A stretch of DNA of 5,532 nt from Gammaproteobacteria bacterium (GCA_027031685.1 JALVPS010000195.1:1-5532); one strand, 5' to 3'; counted from the stretch's first letter, positions 1 through 5,314 are shown. Notes: generated by a model from the letters alone, not told the origin. Numbers and translations are program-made.

Positions 1-284
1 CCAAGGCCCTCGCCCTGCTGCAGAAGACCGCCGAGGAAGTGGGCGCGCGGCAGGTGTCCGGCAACGACCACATCGTCAAGATCTCCCTGGTGGGCGTCGG
101 CATGCGCTCCCACGCCGGCATCGCCACCCGCATGTTCGGCGCGCTGGCGGACGAAGGTATCAACATCCTCATGATCTCCACCTCCGAGATCAAGATTTCG
201 GTGGTCGTGGACGAGAAGTATCTCGAGCTGGGCGTGCGCGCCCTGCACGAGGCCTTCGACCTGGCCCACGAAGATGCGGCCTAG
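1..284 (+). CDS. lysC: Aspartate kinase, C-terminal ACT region (5' truncated by window edge)
   Basis: Aspartokinase phosphorylates L-aspartate to 4-aspartyl phosphate, the first step towards lysine, threonine, methionine and diaminopimelate, in the cytoplasm. Only the last 93 residues are present, reading from base 3 to the TAG at 282-284. They cover the second regulatory ACT domain. The stretch KISLVGVGMRSHAGIATRMF, followed by INILMISTSEIKISVVV and the C-terminal ALHEAFDL, is characteristic of proteobacterial LysC. The ACT pair binds lysine and/or threonine for feedback inhibition; that is family knowledge, and the ligand cannot be read here. The kinase domain and start codon lie left of the window. 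Position upstream of csrA matches the lysC-csrA order common in Pseudomonas and relatives. No clear intrinsic terminator separates it from csrA, so some read-through is possible. Confidence 0.93.
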   Translation, partial: KALALLQKTAEEVGARQVSGNDHIVKISLVGVGMRSHAGIATRMFGALADEGINILMISTSEIKISVVVDEKYLELGVRALHEAFDLAHEDAA

Positions 285-402
285 TCGGAAGAATGTCCGC
301 AGACCCCGGGTTTGGGTGTGAGATGTCACCATCTTGGACCGCAACCGGCTCGACTGGCGATGAATCCTGCGGGAGAATCGCCCGGGTCAATCGAACAACC
401 AT

Positions 403-422
403 AGCCACAAAGAGCCACAAAG
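403..422. repeat. Perfect tandem repeat, 2 x 10 bp, in csrA leader
   Basis: The unit AGCCACAAAG occurs twice back to back (403-412 and 413-422). A partial third start, AGCCA, overlaps the end at 421-425. It lies 48-67 bp upstream of the csrA start. A 10-bp period places equivalent bases on the same helix face, as expected of a paired protein site, but no regulator is recognised. Confidence 0.6.
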
Positions 423-445
423 CCAGATTGACAGAGAGAAAACGC

Positions 446-463
446 AAGGAAATAACGAAGGAG
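446..463 (+). promoter_or_regulatory. csrA ribosome-binding site with two AAGGA motifs (possible CsrA autoregulation)
   Basis: AAGGAG at 458-463 is a strong Shine-Dalgarno 6 nt before the ATG at 470 and fixes that start. A second AAGGA sits at 446-450, 12 nt upstream. CsrA binds ANGGA motifs, typically one overlapping the Shine-Dalgarno, and represses its own translation in some gammaproteobacteria. The motif pair is visible; autoregulation is inference. A TTGACA at 428-433 lies 17 nt before AATAAC (451-456), but transcription from that pair would begin inside the ribosome-binding site, so it is probably not the csrA promoter. Confidence 0.6.
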
Positions 464-469
464 TGAGTC

Positions 470-670
470 ATGTTGATACTGACCCGCCGCGTAGGCGAAA
501 CCCTCATGATCGGTGACGACGTCACCATCACCGTACTGGGCGTGAAGGGCAACCAGGTGCGCATCGGCATCAACGCGCCGAAGGACGTCCCCGTCCACCG
601 CGAGGAAATCTACGAGCGCATCAAGAACGAACAGCTCTCGGGGCAGGGGGGGGGAACAAACGACACCTGA
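470..670 (+). CDS. csrA: Carbon storage regulator CsrA (RsmA)
   Basis: CsrA is a small homodimeric RNA-binding protein. It binds GGA motifs in mRNA leaders and controls translation and stability of transcripts for carbon flux, biofilm, motility and virulence; small CsrB/RsmZ-type RNAs sequester it. The 66-residue product has the typical size and the canonical start MLILTRRVGE, the core VKGNQVRIGINAPKDVPVHREE, and the RNA-contacting residues L4 and R44. The start is supported by AAGGAG 6 nt upstream. The C-terminal tail (about residue 55 onward) is family-variable and here encodes QGGGTNDT from a run of nine G residues at 646-654. A strong intrinsic terminator lies 25 nt past the stop. The order lysC-csrA-tRNA-Ser matches Pseudomonas and relatives; E. 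coli has csrA-serV. Confidence 0.97.
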   Translation: MLILTRRVGETLMIGDDVTITVLGVKGNQVRIGINAPKDVPVHREEIYERIKNEQLSGQGGGTNDT

Positions 671-688
671 ATTGCTTGACAGCACAAC

Positions 689-717
689 TTTACGCGGGCG
701 CACGGGAACGCTATCCT
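689..717 (+). promoter_or_regulatory. Probable promoter of tRNA-Ser
   Basis: TTTACG (689-694) and TATCCT (712-717) are separated by 17 nt and each matches four of six consensus positions. They are followed by a GC-rich stretch, GTGCGCCC, like the stringent-control discriminators of stable-RNA promoters. Transcription would start near 723-725, just before the tRNA at 731. A better -35-like TTGACA lies at 676-681, but nothing at 16-18 nt spacing from it resembles a -10. The call is by pattern and position only. Confidence 0.45.
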
Positions 718-730
718 GTGCGCCCTTTTT
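696..730 (+). terminator. Intrinsic terminator after csrA
   Basis: GGGCGCAC (696-703) is the exact reverse complement of GTGCGCCC (718-725). Pairing extends inward through G704-T717, G705-C716 and G706-C715, giving an 11-bp stem with one wobble around the loop AACGCTAT. TTTTT follows immediately at 726-730. This is a textbook Rho-independent terminator 25 nt after the csrA stop. Its T-tract ends exactly one base before the tRNA begins. Confidence 0.88.
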
Positions 731-823
731 GGAGAGGTGGCCGAGAGGCTGAAGGCGCTCCCCTGCTAAGGGAGTATGGGGTCAAAAGCTCCATCGAGGG
801 TTCGAATCCCTCCCTCTCCGCCA
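731..823 (+). tRNA. tRNA-Ser (anticodon GCU)
   Basis: This is a complete class II tRNA reading AGC/AGU serine codons. The acceptor arm is GGAGAGG (731-737) with CCTCTCC (813-819), discriminator G820 and encoded CCA (821-823). The D stem is GCC (740-742) with GGC (754-756). The anticodon stem is CTCCC (758-762) with GGGAG (770-774), and the loop CTGCTAA carries anticodon GCT at 765-767. The long variable arm at 775-795 pairs ATGGGG with GCTCCAT-type bases, as serine tRNAs require. The T arm is GAGGG-TTCGAAT-CCCTC (796-812). In Pseudomonas and E. coli a tRNA-Ser(GCU) follows csrA and is usually succeeded by tRNA-Arg genes. Here integrase genes follow instead. Confidence 0.97.
796..823 (+). other. 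Candidate attachment site (tRNA 3' end, attL or attR)
   Basis: The T arm, acceptor 3' strand and CCA of tRNA-Ser are the usual recombination core for tyrosine integrases that target tRNA genes. The tRNA is complete, and an integrase-coding region starts 107 bp downstream, the classic arrangement at an island boundary. No second copy of this segment is in the window, so the opposite junction and the exact core length are unknown. The call rests on position. Confidence 0.45.
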
Positions 824-837
824 CTTATTCAACAAGT

Positions 838-879
838 CTCTGATTTCACGGTAATTTCAGTGTAATCAGAGGGTTACCG
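838..879. repeat. Nested inverted and direct repeats beside the tRNA
   Basis: CTCTGATT (838-845) is matched by its exact reverse complement AATCAGAG (864-871). Inside it lie two tandem 11-mers, TTTCACGGTAA (844-854) and TTTCAGTGTAA (855-865), identical at 9 of 11 positions. CGGTAA (849-854) is also inverted as TTACCG (874-879). Clustered short repeats next to an attachment core resemble integrase or excisionase arm-type sites. There is no T-tract, so this is not an intrinsic terminator. Function is inferred. Confidence 0.5.
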
Positions 880-885
880 CAGGTT

Positions 886-927
886 GGTTGGTGCACCAGG
901 GTGATACACAGACCCTGGAGACCAACC
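886..927 (+). promoter_or_regulatory. Hairpin in the leader of the split-integrase operon, overlapping its ribosome-binding site
   Basis: GGTTGGT (886-892) pairs with ACCAACC (921-927). After a small internal loop, CCAGGGT (896-902) pairs with ACCCTGG (912-918), leaving the loop GATACACAG. The Shine-Dalgarno GGAG (917-920) of the ATG at 930 has its two G residues in the inner stem. A 10-bp perfect palindrome TGGTGCACCA (889-898) and a second register of GGTTGGT (882-888) offer alternative structures. The symmetry is directly visible. It could be an RNA switch on translation or a DNA operator. Confidence 0.55.
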
Positions 928-929
928 CG

Positions 930-1175
930 ATGCGAAGCAACAACCGATCCGCCTACGTCTTCCGGCGAGGCAACGTCTTCCACTTCCGCCTGCGCATCCC
1001 TGCCGACCTCGTGGCCCGTTTCGACGGGCGGCGCGAGGTGCGGCTCTCGTTGCGCACCACCGATCCCGAGCTGGCCCGTTACCGGGCCCTGCGCGCCTAC
1101 CTCGATCTGCAGGACCTGTTCGCCCGGCTGCGGGCCGAGTCGGCGGCCGACCCGGACGGGGAGGGGGCGGCATGA
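930..1175 (+). CDS. Free-standing integrase N-terminal domain protein (DUF6538-type)
   Basis: The 81-residue protein consists almost entirely of the domain that normally forms the N-terminus of many proteobacterial tyrosine recombinases (Pfam DUF6538, named from memory). YVFRRGNVFHFRLRIPADL (residues 9-27) and REVRLSLRTTD (35-45) match its hallmark pattern of a β-rich RRG..Y.FR.RIP segment then RRSLRTTD. The same motifs occur fused to the catalytic domains in the paralogue at 3475-5304. The domain is thought to act in DNA arm recognition; that role is inferred. ATG 930 is chosen because GGAG lies 9 nt upstream and the domain starts right after; a TTG at 888 would fall inside the leader hairpin. 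The stop overlaps the next start (ATGA, 1172-1175), so translation is probably coupled. Whether the separation is natural or the result of a frameshift is discussed in the findings. Confidence 0.75.
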   Translation: MRSNNRSAYVFRRGNVFHFRLRIPADLVARFDGRREVRLSLRTTDPELARYRALRAYLDLQDLFARLRAESAADPDGEGAA

Positions 1176-2347
1176 GCAGCCGCCAGAGGGCTTGCGCCCT
1201 GGACGCCATCCGCGCCCAGGTGGCATGCAGCCGTCCCGGCCGGGAGGCGCCTCGTTCCCCGGTGGCGCCCGACCCCGGGTCATCGGGGGCCGATTCCGGT
1301 GCGGCGGCGCCCACCCCGGACATCACCCTGACCGACCTGATCGCCCACTGGCGCGACGCTGTCCCCGACCGTCCGCGGCGCACCGTGCTGGAGATGGCCC
1401 GCAGCGCCAGGGAACTGAAGGCCTTCGCCCGGGCGCGGGGGCTCGACCCCCTGCAGCGGCCCACCCTCATCGCCTGGCGCGACCACCTGGCGGGTGAGCG
1501 GGGCCTGGCGCCCAAAACCATCGGCAAGAAACTGGCCCTCATCGGCGCCGCCCTGCAGCTGGCGGTGGACGATGGCCGGCTGCCCTACAACCCGGCCGCC
1601 CGCATCCGCATCCACCGTCCCCACGGCGCGCCCCGGTCGCGGGTGCCGTTCACGGTGGACGGCCTCAACGCCCTGTTCGCCTCGCCGGTCTACCGGCGGG
1701 GCCACCGCCCCCGGGGCGGGGGCGGCGAGGCCGCCTACTGGCTGCCCCTGTTGGGCCTGTTCACCGGCCTGCGCCTGGAGGAGGCCGCCCAGCTGCGCTG
1801 TCGCGACCTGCAGGTCAGTGACGGCATCCCCTACCTGCTCATCACCGCCGACGGCCACCACACCCGCCTCAAGACCCGCAGTTCGGAGCGGCGCATACCG
1901 TTGCACGCCGAACTGCTCGCCCGTGGCCTGCTCGACTACCACCGTCACGTCCGGGCCCAGGGCGCCGACTGGCTGTTCCCCCACCTGCGCCCCGATTGCA
2001 CCGGCCGGCGCGGTGGCAACTGGGGCAAATGGTTCGGCCGCTACCTGCGCCGCCAGGTGGGGATCGACGACCGGCGCCAGGTCTTCCACTCCCTGCGCCA
2101 CGGCTTCCGCCAGGCCTGCCGCGAGGCCGGCATCGAGGAGGAGATGGCCGACGCCCTGCTGGGCCACGCCGGGCGTTCCACGGGCCGCCGTTATGGCGAC
2201 CTGTACCCCCTGCGCCCCCTGGCCGAGGCCATGGCCCGCATCCGCTATCCCGGTGTCCACCTGCCACCGCCCTGGACGGTGTCCGGCAGCGACACCGCCC
2301 CTTTCCGATCCGAACAACAACGACAAGCACAGGAGGATTCGGCATGA
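1172..2347 (+). CDS. Tyrosine recombinase (integrase), core-binding and catalytic domains only
   Basis: Site-specific recombinase of the tyrosine (phage integrase) family, which cuts and rejoins DNA through a 3'-phosphotyrosine intermediate. The product is 391 aa. Residues 1-50 are a disordered, proline/alanine-rich leader. A SAM-like core-binding domain spans about 51-150, starting ITLTDLIAHWRD. The catalytic domain spans about 158-360. The active-site set is complete: R201 (FTGLRLEE), K234 (RLKTRSSER), H306 and R309 (HSLRH), H332 (GHAG) and nucleophile Y341 (RRYGDLY). It lacks the N-terminal DUF6538-type domain, which is encoded by the preceding small gene. ATG 1172 overlaps that gene's stop, with GAGG 7 nt upstream. 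Its own stop overlaps the next ATG at 2344. It probably mediates integration or excision at tRNA-Ser; that target is inferred from position. Confidence 0.9.
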   Translation: MSSRQRACALDAIRAQVACSRPGREAPRSPVAPDPGSSGADSGAAAPTPDITLTDLIAHWRDAVPDRPRRTVLEMARSARELKAFARARGLDPLQRPTLIAWRDHLAGERGLAPKTIGKKLALIGAALQLAVDDGRLPYNPAARIRIHRPHGAPRSRVPFTVDGLNALFASPVYRRGHRPRGGGGEAAYWLPLLGLFTGLRLEEAAQLRCRDLQVSDGIPYLLITADGHHTRLKTRSSERRIPLHAELLARGLLDYHRHVRAQGADWLFPHLRPDCTGRRGGNWGKWFGRYLRRQVGIDDRRQVFHSLRHGFRQACREAGIEEEMADALLGHAGRSTGRRYGDLYPLRPLAEAMARIRYPGVHLPPPWTVSGSDTAPFRSEQQRQAQEDSA

Positions 2348-3210
2348 ATCACGATCCCAACCCCCTCTTCCATCCCCGCCACATCCGCCAACTGTGTGCC
2401 ATGGACCCAGGCCTCCCGGTCCAGATCCATGGCCGCCTGCGCGACCTCACCGAGGGCCTCACCCGCACCGACCAGCAGCGCTACGCCAGCATGCGCCTGC
2501 TGGACGCCACGGGAGAGATCGCCTGCTACTACTGGGGCGCCCTGCCCGAGCCGTACCTGGAACTGTCCGACTACACCCTCGTGGCGGTACGGGGCCGTCT
2601 GCGCCACTACCGCGGTGCCCCCTGTCTGGACCTGCAGGAACTGTGGCCGGCCGACCTGGACGACATGCCCTTCGTCAGCGTGCTGCCGCACGATGCCGCC
2701 GCCCTGCGCCCCCTGGTGGAGCAGCTGGTGAACTACGTCGAAGCCGTCAGCGACACCGACCTGTACGCCTTCTGCCGGCGCCTGTTCGCCGACCTGCGCT
2801 TCACGCGGCCTTTCTTCAGCCTGCCCGCCAGCCATCGCCACCACCACACCGAACCGGGCGGCCTGGCGCGCCACAGCCTGGAAGTGGCCTATCTCGCCGG
2901 CACCACCTCCCACCTGCGCCGCTCCGAGCAGGAGCTGGCCTTCGTGGGCGGCCTGTTGCACGACGCCGGCAAGGTGCTGACCCTGGCCGGCCCGCGCACC
3001 GTTCCCTTCGTGGCCCACGAGGCCGTCACCCTGGAGATGCTGGCCGCGCCATTGGCCGCCCTGCCGCGGCGCAAGGCCCAGCTGCTGCGCCACGTGTGGA
3101 CCTGCGGCCTGCGCCCCTACCACCACGAGACCCGCACCCCGGTGGCACGGGCCGTCATGCTGGCCGACCAGCTCAGCGTCCAGGAAGACCTGGCCGGCGG
3201 CACCGACTAG
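2344..3210 (+). CDS. OB-fold plus HD-domain protein (TraI_2/YhaM-like)
   Basis: The protein is 288 aa. Residues about 24-98 look like an OB-fold nucleic-acid-binding domain (VQIHGRLRDLTEGLTRT, then YASMRLLDATGEIACYYWG and LVAVRGRLRHY). Residues about 155-280 form an HD metal-dependent phosphohydrolase domain. SLPASHRHHHTEPGGLARHS precedes H177, the HD pair is H206-D207 in GGLLHDAGK, H225-E226 follows, and the closing aspartate is D275 in MLADQLS. The HHH..PGGL..HSLEVA motif resembles the HD region of MobH/TraI_2 relaxase proteins, while OB plus HD order resembles the 3'-5' exoribonuclease YhaM. Substrate is unknown. It has no relaxase extension. ATG 2344 is preferred over upstream in-frame starts because AGGAGG (2331-2336) lies 7 nt before it and ATGA overlaps the integrase stop, so the two are translationally coupled. 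Confidence 0.82.
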   Translation: MNHDPNPLFHPRHIRQLCAMDPGLPVQIHGRLRDLTEGLTRTDQQRYASMRLLDATGEIACYYWGALPEPYLELSDYTLVAVRGRLRHYRGAPCLDLQELWPADLDDMPFVSVLPHDAAALRPLVEQLVNYVEAVSDTDLYAFCRRLFADLRFTRPFFSLPASHRHHHTEPGGLARHSLEVAYLAGTTSHLRRSEQELAFVGGLLHDAGKVLTLAGPRTVPFVAHEAVTLEMLAAPLAALPRRKAQLLRHVWTCGLRPYHHETRTPVARAVMLADQLSVQEDLAGGTD

Positions 3211-3224
3211 GGCAGTCCATCAGA

Positions 3225-3257
3225 GCGGGGACCGGGGCCCCAGCCCCCGGTTCCCGC
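3225..3257 (+). terminator. Strong GC hairpin after the three-gene operon (probable terminator)
   Basis: GCGGGGACCGGGG (3225-3237) pairs with CCCCGGTTCCCGC (3245-3257) over 13 bp with a single G-T wobble, around the 7-nt loop CCCCAGC. It begins 14 nt after the HD gene's stop. Only a short pyrimidine run (CCTTTCT) follows, so it may be a weak intrinsic terminator or a 3'-end stabilising hairpin. Confidence 0.6.
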
Positions 3258-3474
3258 ACCTTTCTCGACGCTGGCCGCACACCCCACCCGCACTGGTCGG
3301 CCACCGTGCCGATCGTCATTCCCATCGCCCACCGTCCCTCCACCTCACGGCCTCATGGCACGGCCGCTTCGCCTCTCGCCTTGCCGATGAGACGTCGAAT
3401 CTGTGACGCAGTGCGCATGGCGGTGTAGGGGAAAACGCGGGGAGAGTGAAACCGGATCGCTACATCAGACAGGC
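3258..3474. other. Gap before the second integrase; no gene recognised
   Basis: This 217-bp gap has no recognisable small gene, tRNA or convincing promoter. Frames crossing it are extensions of shadows from neighbouring genes. TTGCCG at 3381-3386 has no credible -10 partner at 16-18 nt. GGGGAG (3439-3444) resembles a Shine-Dalgarno, but no in-frame start codon lies at a normal distance. A GTG at 3403 would extend the second integrase into this gap. Confidence 0.4.
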
Positions 3475-5304
3475 ATGAGTGATCCGGTACTTCTCGAGAT
3501 GAAGAAAATAGATGGCAAGAACGATGTCATCCAATGCATCACACCAGCGCCCACCAAGCGACATCGGGGCAACGGAAAGCGGCCACAGGGCTTTCTCCGG
3601 GTCGCGAGGGCGGACTATCTGTTCGTACGCGGAATCAAGTACTACTACCGACGCAGGATACCGAACGAATTGCAGCCCTGTTTCGGTGGGAAGACGGAGA
3701 TCAGAAGATCGCTGCGCACGACGGACCGGGAGGAAGCGATCCACCGCGTCCGGGAAGTGGACAGGGAAGTGGCGCGTGAATTCGATCGCTGCCGGGCCGA
3801 GTTGGCCGCCGGCAAGGCAGGTGAGCAGTGCCGGGTGCGCATCGAGCCGGTGGTCATCGACGCCCTGTGCCTGCTGTTTCAGCGCAGGGTGCGGGAAAGG
3901 GAGCGGATCGAGCGGCGCGAACATGCGGCCCAAGGGACGCTGGCGGCGCTATGCCGTACCTATGCGCAGGAGCTGCAGGCGATGCGGCGCGCGCTGGCCG
4001 CCTGGGAGCTGCCGGCCGTGGAGCCGCTGCTGAACGATTTCGTCGCAGAGCTGGGCGTGGTGCTGGAGGACGCCGTTCTGCAACGAAGCCACCAAGATGC
4101 CTGGGAGGTACTGCGCAGCGAGTTCCTGCGGGCAGTGGTGGCGGTCTACACGGACCGGGCGCGGGCCTGTGAGGGTGAAGTGGCCCAACCGCCGCCCCCG
4201 GCGCCGGCCGTGGCCCGTGTGGCAGATGCGTTGGCCGGCGTGCGCACGGGGGCGCCGGTCACCCTGGCACGCGCATGGGCCGACTGGCGTACGCAGAGGA
4301 CGGATCACAACGCCCCCGCGACCCGCAGGGACCGCGAGACGGCCTGGCGCGAGTTCGCCGCGCAGGTGAGCAATGACCGCTTACTGGTCCTGGTGACCCG
4401 GCGGGACATCGACCAGTACGTAGCGGCCCTGCTGCGGCGGGGGCTCAAGCCCCGCACGGTGGACAAGCGGCTGTCCCTGTTGCGGCCGGTCATCGCCCAT
4501 GCCGTACAGGATAGGGTGTTGGTCGACGCCCTGTTCCAGGGCGTGCAGGTCCCCAGGGTGCACCGACGATCACGCAAGCCCTTTCCCCTGCCATTGGTAG
4601 CGCAGATCTATAAACGGCTGTTGGAGCGACTGCCCGTTCTGGTGGCGCGGGGGATGGCCGACTATGCCCTGCTGTTCCTGTTGGCCCCGTTCACCGGGGC
4701 CCGGATGGAGGAGCTGGGCCAGTTGCGCGTGCAGGACGTGAAGCAGGCCGGGGAAGTGGTCTATATCGAGGTGGTCGCTGGCGCAAAAGGCATCGACGGC
4801 GGGCACGAGAGGAGGCTCAAGACCGCCCAGTCCGAGCGCTGCATCCCCGTGCATCGGGCGCTACTGGAAGCCGGATTCATGGACTATGTCGAACGACTCC
4901 GCCGCCGGGGAGAATACTGGCTCTTCCCGTGCCTGCAGGCGGATGGACGCGGCAAGCGTACCGGCCGGTTCTCCAAGTGGGCGTCGCGATTCTTGCGCCA
5001 GACCTGTGGCATCGACGACCGGGACCTGGTGTTCCATTCCTTTCGCCACCTGTTCGAAGACCTGCTGCGCTGCGTCACCGACGACACCGAACTGCGGGAC
5101 CGGCTCATGGGCCATGCCTCGCGGAGGGGCTACCAATACGGCAACGGCTTCAGCCTGGAACGGCTCGACGCCGTGGTGCAGCGGATCGATCTGGGGCCGC
5201 TGCCGGTGGCGGAAATCCTCGAGGGGGTGTTGGCGAGCCTCGATGGGGAGCGAAGTGTGCCATGTCAAGCAAGTTGTCATATCTCAGATGACTTCATCGG
5301 CTAG
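3475..5304 (+). CDS. Full-length tyrosine recombinase (integrase) with fused DUF6538-type domain
   Basis: A second integrase-family recombinase, 609 aa from ATG 3475. The DUF6538-type domain lies at about 47-85 (YLFVRGIKYYYRRRIPNEL, then TEIRRSLRTTD). A long helical, Arg/Glu-rich region follows (about 86-235), then a proline-rich linker, the core-binding domain (about 261-360) and the catalytic domain (about 368-575). Active-site residues are R410 (FTGARMEE), K449 (RLKTAQSER), H521 and R524 (HSFRH), H547 (GHAS) and most likely Y555 (YGNGFSLERL), with Y553 the alternative. It is clearly paralogous to the split integrase. At 609 aa it is longer than simple 350-450 aa integrases because of the helical insert. 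The start is uncertain: GTG 3403 and ATG 3499 are in frame, and none has a good Shine-Dalgarno. It lies 264 bp beyond the HD gene and is probably a separate transcription unit. Confidence 0.88.
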   Translation: MSDPVLLEMKKIDGKNDVIQCITPAPTKRHRGNGKRPQGFLRVARADYLFVRGIKYYYRRRIPNELQPCFGGKTEIRRSLRTTDREEAIHRVREVDREVAREFDRCRAELAAGKAGEQCRVRIEPVVIDALCLLFQRRVRERERIERREHAAQGTLAALCRTYAQELQAMRRALAAWELPAVEPLLNDFVAELGVVLEDAVLQRSHQDAWEVLRSEFLRAVVAVYTDRARACEGEVAQPPPPAPAVARVADALAGVRTGAPVTLARAWADWRTQRTDHNAPATRRDRETAWREFAAQVSNDRLLVLVTRRDIDQYVAALLRRGLKPRTVDKRLSLLRPVIAHAVQDRVLVDALFQGVQVPRVHRRSRKPFPLPLVAQIYKRLLERLPVLVARGMADYALLFLLAPFTGARMEELGQLRVQDVKQAGEVVYIEVVAGAKGIDGGHERRLKTAQSERCIPVHRALLEAGFMDYVERLRRRGEYWLFPCLQADGRGKRTGRFSKWASRFLRQTCGIDDRDLVFHSFRHLFEDLLRCVTDDTELRDRLMGHASRRGYQYGNGFSLERLDAVVQRIDLGPLPVAEILEGVLASLDGERSVPCQASCHISDDFIG

Positions 5305-5314
5305 TGGGGCTAAC

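Noticed and set aside
302..330. Possible lysC terminator
   Set aside because: Only 4-bp stems (such as GGTG/CACC at 315-318 and 327-330) and no T-tract.
428..456. TTGACA-17-AATAAC as the csrA promoter
   Set aside because: Transcription would begin near 463, within or after the Shine-Dalgarno, leaving a leader too short to use it.
838..871. Inverted repeat as a tRNA terminator
   Set aside because: The 8-bp stem has an 18-nt loop and no following T-tract.
1280..2326. Open frame of about 348 codons on the - strand antisense to the split integrase
   Set aside because: Its composition is Gly/Ala/Gln/Val-rich antisense translation with no motif, and the + strand frame carries a complete recombinase active site.
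1996..2343. Upstream extension of the HD protein's frame
   Set aside because: The added residues are Pro/Arg-rich, overlap the integrase catalytic end out of frame and precede the strong AGGAGG used by ATG 2344.
2245..3126. Open frame of about 293 codons on the - strand antisense to the HD gene
   Set aside because: A low-complexity antisense shadow; the + strand encodes clear OB and HD motifs.
1494..3428. Long open frame of about 644 codons on the + strand overlapping the integrase and HD genes
   Set aside because: Its product is rich in Pro/Ala/Ser/Arg with no recognisable domain. It is the +1 shadow of high-GC genes whose own frames hold intact catalytic motifs.
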